Of a stretch of DNA of 64,000 nucleotides, positions 47,855 to 61,460 are shown piece by piece. The position numbers and the translations under genes were made by a program. The stretch is from Pisolithus tinctorius (lineage: Eukaryota; Basidiomycota; Agaricomycetes; Boletales; Pisolithaceae), in the NCBI GenBank assembly GCA_024663395.1, contig JANFAH010000006.1, positions 2,480,001 through 2,544,000 of the forward strand. The letters run 5' to 3'. Positions within the stretch are counted from its first letter, which is position 1; each line of letters starts with the position of its first letter. The notes beneath the pieces were generated by a model. That model did not search any database, had not been told where the DNA came from, and saw only the letters and a program-made list of their open reading frames with translations.

Positions 47855-49153
47855 AGCGCCAGTACGTGAACGTCATACGTGTCGTCGCAACACGCTTTGC
47901 TATACCACTTCTAACGCTCGTACATTGAATAAAAAGGGAGGGATGGGTCTCACGGATGCACTGGAATTGCTGATGTACAGAAACTAATGGATGTAAGATA
48001 AGTTTATTCCGGAGTCAAACTCATGTCATAGGTAGAATGCGATGAATAAAACAGTATCCACTGCTGCATACAATTTGTGAGACTTTGTGAGGGTTGGGTA
48101 CCGATTGTAAGGATTTCGTGTTGAGACCGAAAGCGATATGTTCTCACCTCCCTTTTCTCTGTGTACATCCGACAAGATGGAAAACACCGCTACAACACGG
48201 TGCCCAAGGGGCTGACACGGAACCCACTGGCAGCCAATCGAGAGGCAGAAACCTTTGCTTCTTACAATTTGCATTGCTCACGGTCCCAGGACCGACAATA
48301 ACAACGGGTCGCAGCCACGGTGAGATCGTAAACGAACGATCAGGTTAGTATCAACAGAATTTTAGCTCAGGTGGGGCGGGGACCTAGCTTTCGGTCAGTT
48401 GCTCCTTCGAATTATTGCCAAAATTTTTGGCCAGATCCCGTGAATGAAACATACGCGAACTATGGGGTTAAACTTCTGATTGGGAAGCGGCCGTGGTGGG
48501 TAATCGCATGCGAGAGTTGTGGCAAGTTGCCGATAGTTAGGATTCTAGGAATGGGAAACCAGCGCCGACAGTGTCTGGGCCAAATTAGTTCTAGTCTAAA
48601 TCGTGGACAGGTAGTTCAAATTTGGTGATTGACGCACGGAGCAAAGTACTTCAGATCCCAACTAAACGATGACGTTGTATTTGTTTGGTCAAACTGGTGA
48701 CAGTATGCTGCAGGGTAGCTCTCTGTATGTGCCATGTCGCACGATCCCATCTCTGCTCTACCCAACTGATGTCCTTCCTTGATTGAGATACCAACATCCG
48801 AGACCTTATCACTTGTAACCGGCAGAGATACTGGGCGGTAGCAACGTAGTGCAAAAGAAGTCAGTTGAATCACAATACTACCAATTGCCGCGCGGGGCTG
48901 CCTAGCGTTACGGCCACGTTGGAAGTGCTGAGCGTCGACCAGCACACCTCCGTTCATAACCACCACTCCAGTAAGTGTGAACCTTTTCAAGACTGATGCG
49001 GATTAACCGACTTTCTGGCCAGTCTGCTTTGCTGTCTATCTGTTGCGTTAGTATTCTGTCATCCCACCAACCGTTGGAGAAAATCTGGGCCTAACAACGA
49101 CAGTAAGTGTGTTTCACTTCGTCTGTCTACTATACTTAGTTCCACTGAATAGA
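47855..49153. other. 1.3-kb intergenic, no recognised gene
   Basis: Frames up to 125 aa on the minus strand (48616-48990) and 116 aa on the plus strand (47637-47987) are unrecognised or overlap the kinase-like gene. It contains the divergent upstream regions of the kinase-like and HET genes. Confidence 0.45.
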
Positions 49154-50896
49154 ATGCGTTTGATCGATGTTTGTGCCCTCCTCGAAGTTGAGGGCGATTT
49201 ATGCCAAGGACTGAACCCAGATACCGAAACTCGTCTTTTAGTTGACTTCTACGGTTCTGCCATGCCAGCAGGGAGCGAGTATGCGATCCTGTCGCACTGT
49301 TGGCAAGTACCTGAGAAAGGGGAGAAAGAAGTGCACTTTAAGGATATTAAGAAATTTATGACGATGAAACCAAAGAAGAGGGACGAAATTCGGAGGCGTG
49401 ACGGGTACCGCAAAATTCTTGATACCTGCCGGCGGGCCAATGCGGATGGATTCCACTGGGCCTGGGTTGATACTTGTTGTATCAATAGGGAGAGCAGTTC
49501 GGAGCTATCCGAAGCGATCAACTCGATGTTCCAGTGGTATGCGAACTCGCAGCTATGTTATGTCTATCTCCAAGATGTTGAAGACGCCCTTCCTACCGAA
49601 CGCGACGAAGAAAAGTTCCCGGAGTCTGGTGGTTGGCCCAAGTGGTTCACACGTGGCTGGACGCTTCAGGAGCTCGTCGCACCAAGAACCGTGCACTTCT
49701 TCAATCGCCACTGGTCATTCATTGGTGATAAGGAAGGCCTTGCGGATAATCTAAAGACAATCACGCGAATTCCACGCAGTGTCTTGAAACATGGTATTGG
49801 GTTCCCTCGTCCCAGCGCGGCACAAATCCTGTCATGGGCTGCTGACAGAAGGACAACCCGAGTCGAAGACATTGCGTACTCGCTGTTGGGGCTTTTGGGT
49901 GTTAATATGCCTATGCTATATGGGGAAGGGACGAAGGCATTTCAGCGCCTTCAGGAGGAGATAATTCGCAGGTCTAATGACCTCAGCATTTTTGCGTGGG
50001 ATCCTGGTGCAAGGGTCCCACGCACGACCAGTGTCCTCGCTGATGACCCCACCTGCTTTCGTGGCTGTCACAATATCAAGAAGGTGGAGTTTGATGAGTT
50101 CATTAGGGAGCTGAAAGAAGTTATTCCGGAAGAAGACCTGCATCAAGCCCGGCTGCAGACGTTTTCTGTCACAAATGGGGGAATTCAGATATGGCTACCT
50201 CTCACTCCCTATCATAACTGTCCATCCATTTTCAAAGCCACTCTGGCATGCCGCAGATACGGTGCCCTAGTGACCATTGATTTGGCACCCTGGAAGACCA
50301 AATACTATAGGTACTGTGGGGCTTCTGGGACTACGAAGTCACATTCTGTGGTCCAACAGCTCTTCCTTGCTCATCAAGATGATGTACACAATAACTTCAA
50401 CTTTGAGCTTGACTACAGAGCCCTTCCCTACTATGGTTTCTCCTACTGCTCTTCCTTCCCCCCTGGGATGGGAAATGGTTCTGTCATGTTGACAAGAACT
50501 AATCCCCTCACTGTGATGATGTTCAACAAGGATAGTGCTGGCTTTGCTGTTGTATTTGGCCAGTGTTTTGGTCAGGAGTGGGTACATGTGAAGTCTGGAA
50601 CCTACATGAAGGAGAGTGTGCATGATTGGGAAAGTCATGCGAAGGAAATATATTATCAAGTTTGGAATATGGGTGCAGAACATGCCCGTCTCATGGCAGA
50701 TGCTAATTCTGGAAACTCTCTGTTTTACATGAAACATGTCCATGTTTCTCAATCCATATGGGCTGTGAAGATCATTTGTCGAACTTGGAAGAAACCAAGG
50801 AAGTCCATGATTACAATTGATGTTAATCAATGTACTGGGTTTTGCCATAGTTCTCATAAGTGGAGGGGTTTGAAAGTGGGTGCACTTCTTCTTTGA
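49154..50896 (+). CDS. HET domain (heterokaryon incompatibility-type) protein
   Basis: Single-exon frame of about 580 aa from the Met before RLIDVCALLEVEG. The HET domain is clear: YAILSHCWQ, then GFHWAWVDTCCINRESSSEL (Cys-Cys-Ile-Asn), MFQWYANSQLCYVYL, WFTRGWTLQELVAPR, and the following VEDIAYSLLGLLGVNMPMLYG. HET proteins act in nonself recognition or regulated cell death in fungi. From about residue 370 the codons lose CpG almost entirely (about two CpG in 50340-50896) while the N-terminal two thirds has normal CpG content. The open frame persists through the change. The C-terminal part is not recognised. Confidence 0.85.
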   Translation: MRLIDVCALLEVEGDLCQGLNPDTETRLLVDFYGSAMPAGSEYAILSHCWQVPEKGEKEVHFKDIKKFMTMKPKKRDEIRRRDGYRKILDTCRRANADGFHWAWVDTCCINRESSSELSEAINSMFQWYANSQLCYVYLQDVEDALPTERDEEKFPESGGWPKWFTRGWTLQELVAPRTVHFFNRHWSFIGDKEGLADNLKTITRIPRSVLKHGIGFPRPSAAQILSWAADRRTTRVEDIAYSLLGLLGVNMPMLYGEGTKAFQRLQEEIIRRSNDLSIFAWDPGARVPRTTSVLADDPTCFRGCHNIKKVEFDEFIRELKEVIPEEDLHQARLQTFSVTNGGIQIWLPLTPYHNCPSIFKATLACRRYGALVTIDLAPWKTKYYRYCGASGTTKSHSVVQQLFLAHQDDVHNNFNFELDYRALPYYGFSYCSSFPPGMGNGSVMLTRTNPLTVMMFNKDSAGFAVVFGQCFGQEWVHVKSGTYMKESVHDWESHAKEIYYQVWNMGAEHARLMADANSGNSLFYMKHVHVSQSIWAVKIICRTWKKPRKSMITIDVNQCTGFCHSSHKWRGLKVGALLL

Positions 50897-53460
50897 ACAT
50901 TCAAATTCTGATCATAATCCTCAAAGTTAGCTGCAAATGATCATGACATGCCTGGGCTCATGAGTGTGGACTGGTTCCCAGACAGCCACAGCTTATTAGT
51001 GGGTGGAAAGCAAGTTGAATTTTTATCTGCACATCAAGAGGTACAAGTAAGTTGAAATTATTATCATTTCCCAGAGACTAATCCAAGAAGTTGGGGGACT
51101 ATGGCCACTGGATTCAGAAAAGCAAATACTTGGAATGTGAGGGGAATATATTTGAAGACCTCAAGTTACTGGCTACCAGGCTTCATGTTAATCCATTGGA
51201 TGCAGCCTTTATCTCCATCAAACAAAAAGTTGTCAACAAGTATGGCACAGGTATGGAGAATGATGGTGAGGTATTGATTCTTGCTTCCTTTGGTTTACTT
51301 ATACTGTACCCATGCAGTTGTTCTATCACTTCCAAACAATCAGCAGATGGTTTTGTTGTTAAAAGCACTGTCCACCCATCTCCCAGGCAGATGTTTAGTG
51401 ACAAGGGTGGTCAAGAGTTCCATACTTCACAGTAGACACCAAGGTGAGTCTTGTCACTAGGGAATGAACCCATCCATTTCTTTCAGTTGACACATTCTAC
51501 AGGTTCTCAGAGTAACCTAATTGCTTCACAACCACAGACCTCCTTATTCACTTTTGCCCAACCATTGGTCTGGCAATGTGATGAGGTTAATGCAGTCAGC
51601 AGGCTGTTTGAAGATATCAGGTATTTTCAATGTATTGTCATCACAACATATGGTAATGTTCTGGAATATAGGAAACATTTTAATATTCTTGTGAACTCTG
51701 TAGGTCATCATATTGTCAACTGTTCAATCTTTGGCTGATTGTATTGCAAGCATTCCCCAATAACAGTCAAAGATTATCACAGTGAAGGGCCTCAGTTTAA
51801 TGAGGTTGGTTCCCATGTGGCAAAACAGAGGAACAGTCACTCCATCTTGCATAAGTTGGTATGTCCTTTGTAACAGCTATGTTAATGAGAGAGTTACATT
51901 ACTTATATTCCATAATCAGTTTGGCTTTCAAATTATAGCTGCCCAGGGTAACAATACTCCCCAGACTGATGATTATCAGAAGCAAGATGCAGTCAAGTTC
52001 TTTATGGGTATGTTTGGCATCCAGCACCTAAAAGACTATGTAAGTGTTGCAGGAATGAAATAATCCACTTTATTTTATGATTTTTCAGATTGGCAGCATA
52101 ACCTTCTTCAATCACCTTCCCAAACTTTTGAATGCTGGTGCCAGTAGTAGCAACCTATCTCAAACATTGGCAGGTAAAAGCAAATAGTATATTACCCATT
52201 GCTCCCCTACTCATTCATCTAGTAAATGGTGACCAAATGGTCAATGATCCATACATCATGACCCTAGTATCAAAGTTAATCCAGAGGATGCCAATTAATA
52301 CTGGCAGGAATTCCATTGACTGGAAACTCTGGAAGTCTGAAAAAAGACAGGTGGAATCTGATGTAGAGACAATCTCCAACACCCTTGGTGTGATGGTGTG
52401 GTATTTCTGTGCATTTTCTAAGGAAGCAACAGCTCATCTTTTTTCAATGAACAGTTACTTGGTGTTATAAGTGCTGCATATCATTGCACACAGAGTTTAA
52501 AGTTGGTGTATTCCTAATTTCAAACCTTGGATGTTCATATTCCATCACTACAGGGAAATAGAAGAAAAAATCAGAAGCAATCAGTAAGTTAAATATAATA
52601 ATCCATCCCTTGGATAATCATTTAATTGGTGTTAGCTTTCAGACAATGGTTCAGGAAATAATCACACTCCAAAGTGAACTTGGCACAACACCTTCAAAGA
52701 TTGTAGCAGGAGATAAACACCAAGCACTGGAGGAAGACATTGTAGGGAAGGTGAGAAGATCTATTAATGCATGTTTAGCATGATTCATTCTGTGTGTAAA
52801 ATAGATATTATGGACATGTCTGCATGGTATCCAATTGGAAATTGAAGGAGTGCTGGCAAAAGCAAGCCAACTATTTCACCCTTGTGCATGTGGCCTGACT
52901 TGCAATACTAGGTGGTACATTGTGTCTTGAATGATAAATCAGCCACTACTGAAGTTCTAGAAAAGAGGAATGAGGTAAATCCCATGTCTATCAAGAGAGA
53001 GGCACTGAAACATGATCAATAGCTCTTGCAAGAAATGGGTCATATTTTTAGCAATGCTCTGTCTAAACTGCAAAGTGATGACCAACCCTACCTATGGCAG
53101 TAAGTAGTCATGATTGGCTTCGAGGAATTTGCTAAACTCACATTTCAACTTAGGGTTACATGCAATGCCAAGTTGGGGATTTTGAAGCACCAGTTGTATA
53201 ATGCTGAACAAGCAAAACATGAAAGCATGAGTCTTATTGGGAAAGAGTCCTCAAATTCATAAGTAGGGACTACTGTCTCTCATTGGGCATACAATCTATG
53301 GTTTATGCATCCTCAACCAACTTGTTATACCAGATAGTAAATATACAGTACTTCACTTCAAGAAATGTAACACCCAACAAATCAGTGCAGGAGTCAAGGG
53401 CAAGATAATGTATGTGCCTTTAGCTTGGATGGAGATCAGTGAGAAACCTCTACTATGATT
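50897..53460 (+). other. Second CpG-depleted block with unrecognised coding remnants
   Basis: Continuation of the CpG-poor tail of the HET gene. Plus-strand frames at 51091-51435, 51451-51738, 51782-52063, 52132-52470 and pieces to about 53260 look like exons of one or two old genes (segments such as LQSELGTTPSKIVAGDKHQAL near 52670 and LEIEGVLAKASQLFHP near 52840). No family was recognised. Only a few CpG are visible in 3.1 kb; ordinary composition resumes at about 53460. Confidence 0.45.
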
Positions 53461-53626
53461 GGCGAGTTGAACAACACCGTACATGGTCATACTCATACTC
53501 TACCTATGAAAAATTGAGAGAGCACACACATACGGTCATAAACGACTAGACCTGAGGGTATCCGTCAAGCTTCTATGTATTAACCTTAGCATATGTCGAA
53601 AGGCATGGCCAGCAAGAAGTGCTAAA

Positions 53627-56148
<2,522 letters not shown>

Positions 56149-57267
56149 GAGGAAGCAGTGTGAACGGGGAATTTACCCAACCTCGTACTTGTGAGGTCAT
56201 GCCACCACCACCTTGCCGATGGAAGTTAATACACTCACTTCGTGTGGCACATGCACCACTCTATGGTATGCTGTGGTTCGGTAGTCCAGTACGGCGTTTA
56301 TATATTGTTCTGGCCGTCGTGCTGGGACGGCGAGATAAGGCGAGTGCGCTGGTTGCTCGGCATCCTACATTATCATAAGCTTTGCCATTGATATGCCCAC
56401 GGAAATAGTAACAAATTGGTATATGAAACTCGGACTCTTCGCTTGACCCTGCAGCGGGTTAAGCTTATTTCCTCACAAAAACTCCTCTTCGCGAAGGTTT
56501 GCCAGCTTGGGAATACGTACTACAATGACTTACTACTCAGAAGCCCGCTCTTGCCGTAGGTCCATTGCAGGGCAGTACCCCAATTTCTTGCGTCCAATAC
56601 ACTTGCCCCACTGCTTTTTCAAATTCCGTCGTATCTTCCTCTCACAATCTTGAAGGGAAAAGCCTCCGCATGGCCGTGGAGTGCAAGGCGCAAGCGATAT
56701 GCACAGGCTTCAATGGAGCATGAGAAGGTGTCTGAGTCACTAGCTACAGTGTGCTTGCGGAACGTCGGTAAACGCGGGCGCACATACCCTGCAAGACCGT
56801 CTCCGAGACAACGGTCATGGTTACCTTCCAGCCATTGGTAAAGTTGCGGTGTGTTGATAACGTATAGTGGACGGAACGAATCACTCCCGAGGTACGTTGG
56901 CGGGGCAGGACGAACCTCTCATGTCCATCTTCCCCCCTCTCTTATGCGTGTACTTTTTTCTTCTCGTGTCTTCTCGATGTCGATGAGCCTGTCAAATCGT
57001 GTCAATGACGGTTTGCGATGATGATGCAACAGGCATACGAGACCCGTAGCCACCTATATATACAGATCAGAAGTCCTACACAGTCAGTGGGCATTGGCGC
57101 GTCGGTCGATGCGCTATACCAACGCCTTCGACACATACATATGTTGAATGCCAATGAGATTCATGCCCTATTTACCGCTCAGCTATCAGAGGTGCAACAG
57201 CTTCTCAACATAAATGCAGGTCCATCTCTCAAACTTCCTGATCACATAACGTAGTAGTACAAACATG
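56149..57267. other. Intergenic with a degenerate repeat copy
   Basis: No gene recognised. From about 56620 to 57130 it shares dispersed similarity with two separate stretches near the right end (see repeat entries). A 78-aa frame at 57018-57254 is unrecognised. Confidence 0.5.
56620..57130 (+). repeat. Degenerate repeat, copy 1
   Basis: Its first part (GCTTTTTCAAATTCCGTC at 56613 onward) matches 61229-61460. Its second part (ACGTTGGCGGGGCAGGA near 56893, then TGTCAAATCGTGTCAATGAC) matches 63370-63580. All are in the same orientation with many differences. Confidence 0.6.
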
Positions 57268-60200
57268 CTATGCAGGCATGGCAGCTATCACAACGTGATA
57301 TCCAGAAACCCAGCCACCCTTGCCTGATTCCCTGGGCTCTTGGCAACCGTACTCCCGCAGACCGGATTTTAAACTCGGCTGCTTGTCCAATAGCTCACGC
57401 AGTTGTTCTTTAGGAAGCTGGAGCAGTGCCCCAAAACTAGCTGGAGCGATCGCTTTAGCACAACGAATGAAACTCTCCCACAAGTGAGGGTTTTGCCAGT
57501 TTTTTTCATGATTAACCGCGACAAGAGTGTTGTCGAGACGAACGGAATGAGTGACTTATATGTCGTTACCACTTGGATGACATGTTCGTCAATTCATGGT
57601 TAGCCCATCATTCGTGGCTCCCTATTTATGCAACAATACGCACCGTCCGTAGGAACAATACTGGAAGAACTGGTTCGTCAACAATTTGCTGCATCACCAC
57701 AGCAAGGATCTCAGAACGGAAAATATCCGTCATGGAAAAACAAATCCCAATGGCTTGTTTTGATTGCCTCATGGCATTAGAACCCACAAAGAAAACCAAG
57801 GAGTGGAACCACCAAAACATACCTTCGATCGCGCTCATCAACCCAATGTCTTTCTCAGCCTCGTGCAGAAGCACCGTCAATTCAACAGGCGTAAGCAACT
57901 CGCTCTGTCGTGCACGCAGCAAACTTGACATCACGCTTCCAAACGTCTGCGGAGGTGTCGTCACGATAGCGCTGAATACCAACCGAACCAAGTTCTTCGG
58001 CTCCGGCTGCCCATTGAGGATAGACACGATACGGGGGAGGTGCCGCATGATGTCCACCTTGTCCATCTCTGCGATGATCGGTATCAGGAAACGTGCATCG
58101 GGACCGCGCTCCGAAATGAGACCCTTGACCAGCGCAACCAGCTGTGCACTCGGTCGCCCATGTTCCATGAAGATCGTCAACACCCGAAAAGCCAACGATT
58201 CAGAGCCAGCCGGGCACGTCCGCATGAGTGTCAGGAGTTTCCCGTTGCCCCAGCCCAACGACTTGATCAGTGCCATTATGAGATCTTGTATGGCCTCCTG
58301 TACAGTGACGTCCATTTAGCTGTACGACACAACGATCCTGGACGCAAAAAAAGCATAAGCTTACACCATTAAACTGGGCGAGTGACACATAATTATCCAA
58401 GAACTCGGGAATTTTGACAGATAGGGCGAAGAGGAGCTCGACGTGTTGAAGTAAATGCGACTTCTCCGCCGGAAGCTGTATGTCGTCGATAAGGTATGGC
58501 GTCTGGATAAGCTCCTCCGGTGGAAGTTGTCCATCTTCCATATTATCAACTCCAGCCTCACGCTTGACCATTAGTGCCTTTGCTTTCTTGAGACGGTCGT
58601 TTCTGCAAGCACCGTAGAATTTGCAAGGCGAAGTCTCGAATCATGCTATGCAGGGGCTCTATGCCTGGGACCCACCGTCTCACCGTATTAATGGTTGCAC
58701 GCCGTGCAACCGAATCTGGATGAGTCGTCAAGTCCAATAGCGCGCGCAACGCCTCTGCCCGTAACGATGGCCGCTCCAAAACAAGTCTCGGAGCATCGCG
58801 AAGCCCACGTGCATCCTGCTAAGTCAATCAGTGATCCGAATTAATCACGAGGCAATACAGGACCAGCTTTTCTACGTCGACGGAAAGGTAACGGAGTATG
58901 TCCCAAACGTCCGAAGGTACATCTGGCAAGTCCAACGAAAACCTCGAGAGCGCTTCGTCTTTACCGTCAGGTTTTTCATCAGCATTGCCTTCCACGATGG
59001 TCTGATATGTAGAAACGGTTTGGTTTAGCCACGACTGGTAATTCGGGCGCTGGGCAGTAGTGAGCTGAGGAGCTGCAGGTAAAGTCACATGTTGAACATA
59101 CCCAACCGGGGTCAGCAGCACTTCGTATGCGGTCGTTGTACCACTCTTCATTCATCCAAGTAATTGCGAAGTGTAACCTGTTATGAGATATTCATGGCTA
59201 TCATCGCAGAGGAACAAAAAAAAGCTGTCAAAACGAACCTAGAAGGAAAATCGTTCATGATATATTCGCAAAGGGTCTGCCGGAGCGCATCTTGCCGCGA
59301 ATACAACGCCATTAGTTGTGTCCGTCGCATCGCTCGATTCGGCATCGTCTTTTGGTGATTCAGATGCTCCGGGAAGTATAACCGCGCGAGTGGTCACGGG
59401 AACGATGAGCACCATCCACATGTCACTGGAAGTCTGACTACTGCGCATGGAAGTTGTACGCCGTATATCCTCCGCACTATCCCATATTCGAGTTGCAGCG
59501 CTCCGCATGAGAGCGACCCGTTCGTCCGCGGAGAGGTCTTTGGGTGACGGGAGCTTGAAATCTAGCGGGTCAAGGGGACAGTCGCCAGGAATATCCTTGT
59601 AGGCGGCAGCTTCTTCAGCGGAAAGCTAGAGAATGAAGGCTAAGTCAGGTGATTCCGACCACAGTTGAAACGAGGGACTAACTCCCAGGCTCAATTTGTC
59701 CGGTTCATACTCCATTTCCTCTTCATCGATATCCATTTTCAATGGGTCGACACCTCCTCCTTGACAGTTTCGGCACCTGCGAGCGTGCCGCCAACTAAGG
59801 TACCTTCGGTACGAGCAACAGAGTCTGGTGGCCGAGGGAGCTTAGCTGGTGGTACGGATGGTAACCCTCTACTTTGTCGATACGATTGAACCAAATTCAT
59901 TAATGCGGACTTCGAGAACGCCTGCAGATTAGCAACAATGAGGTCCGTTACGAGTCTGACCGGGAGCGCGGTAAAGTTGAACACAGAAAGGAATACCGCA
60001 GAGTTTGCCGCTGCATTGTCGACTTCGGCTGTTAGACGATTTGGATCTGTTTTTTCTTCTGCAGGAATGGAGGAAGGCAGGCGTTTACGAGTTGCCTCAG
60101 TTGCTGCAGCTGCGATAGCTGCCCTTGGTGCTTTCTCTTCGGCGGAAGCACGTTCTATACGTTCAACTTGTATGGCGAGAGCTTTGTTAATCTGGGCACC

Positions 60201-60800
60201 GAAGGCCGAACTGTGAGGATCTCTACAAAAGGAGCTCAACAGACAACCCGAGATATGTTTCGTGACCCTTAGACCTACCTGGATATGTGTACAGGTAATA
60301 TTCGAATGCTCTTTTCCACGCTCCTGATCACAGACGCCGACAGTCCGGCAAGGGAAACTGGCGTCCACGAAACCAGAGAAGAAACGATCAAGTGAACCAA
60401 CGAATGTCGTTGCTTGATGAGAGTGCTCCAGCTGTTGACGATGGCCGTGAGGATATCAGGTTCCCTGTAGAATGAACCCGAGTGATCATTATGTTGAGAG
60501 ACCTCGTCGTGCGGGGGCAGAGGTCGAATTCGGGTAAAGCTCACTGGCTTGTGTATACCACCATGAGCGTGTTCTCCAACAACTTCATTACCTCTGCCTC
60601 CAGAGCAGACGCGGATATAAACGGGTGGTCCACGGGAACGATGGCAATGTTGGGGTCGTTCTTATTTTGAAGCTGCTCAACTTGCATTAGTTTGGTTCCA
60701 ATCCCAGGAGGGAAAAATAAGACGCGTACCCTAAGATTAGAAATATCACGGGATTGCAAGAGGATGACTTTCTACATGAACTTGATGGCGGATAACTTAA
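57268..60800 (-). pseudogene. PTA1: Symplekin/PTA1 (mRNA 3'-end processing scaffold), broken at both ends
   Basis: A long well-preserved body: RDISNLRVRVLFFPPG, NDPNIAIVPVDHPFISASAL, INKALAIQVERIERASAEE, MDIDEEEMEYEP, RIRSAADPGW joined to RPNYQSWLNQTV, then the symplekin C-terminal domain (LITLMRTC-like LLTLMRTCPAGSESLAFRVL, GRPSAQLVALVKGLISERGP, LVFSAIVTTPPQTFGSVM). Lesions: near the N-terminus the frame shifts twice and the Gln codon in KFMQKV reads TAG (60772-60774). Near the C-terminus an A7 run (57500-57506) is one base short and an extra base sits at about 57348, before VAKSPGNQARVAGFLD. The first roughly 100 residues were not found. Either a recent pseudogene or a locus with sequence errors; the gene is normally essential, so a second copy or errors should be considered. 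Confidence 0.75.
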
Positions 60801-61228
60801 TTCCGTTGTCAGCTGGGCGACATCCACTATCCCAGATTTACACTGGGACAACAAAGCCTATTCCAGTCGCTGTGTACGATTGGAGCATCTGACGAATGAC
60901 AAGAGAAGGCAAAGATGCTGAGTGACGCCAACGCGGTTAGTGGAAAATCTCTTACAGGGTACAGATGAGGAGCGCATACGCGATCGTGAGACATCAGTGA
61001 GTGACGACCTTGACAGTTCGAACTAAGGGGTTATTCAACAACTTCGCCAACCTGCCGACGGACCGAGACGCGACTAAGGACAAGAAGGGTAAAATGATTT
61101 GATTTGAGAATGCAGAAGATACTCTGAAGAAGTACTAACGTTGCGCGCGGACTACGGCAGAGACTAGACCGACATATGCAATGTGGAGGAGGACCGCCAC
61201 CCGTCTCTTGATCAGAGGATGTCGCGTA
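60801..61228. other. Region upstream of symplekin, no clear gene
   Basis: Where the symplekin N-terminus should be; only scattered similarity (LLSQCKSG near 60830). Nothing else seen. Confidence 0.4.
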
Positions 61229-61460
61229 CCGCTTTTTCAAATTCCGTCATATTTTCTTTCTGCTATGTACCGTGGAGGGGCCCCCGTGCTGCAATGGCAT
61301 TCAAGGCGCAACCAATTCGCACAGGCTTGGAGGGTTGGACCGGTCTCCCCCAGTGCGTCTGCCAAACGTCCGTCAACGCAAGCGCGAACACGCTACAAGA
61401 CCCGCACAGTAAGCGTCGTTACCTTACGACCATTCACCGAGAAATGCAAGTAGCGACTCT
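61229..61460 (+). repeat. Degenerate repeat, copy 2 first part
   Basis: Matches 56613-56830 with frequent substitutions and a few indels (shared CTTTTTCAAATTCCGTC, TTCAAGGCGCAA/TGCAAGGCGCAA, CACAGGCTT). Confidence 0.6.

Noticed and set aside
48360..48430. tRNA-like GCTCAGGTGG string
   Set aside because: No matching acceptor stem, anticodon arm or T-loop could be folded by eye.
59349..59397. Frame change in the middle of symplekin
   Set aside because: Explained by a 49-nt intron (GTGACC donor, AAAAG acceptor) that joins LIVP to a conserved ALRQTLCEYIM region.
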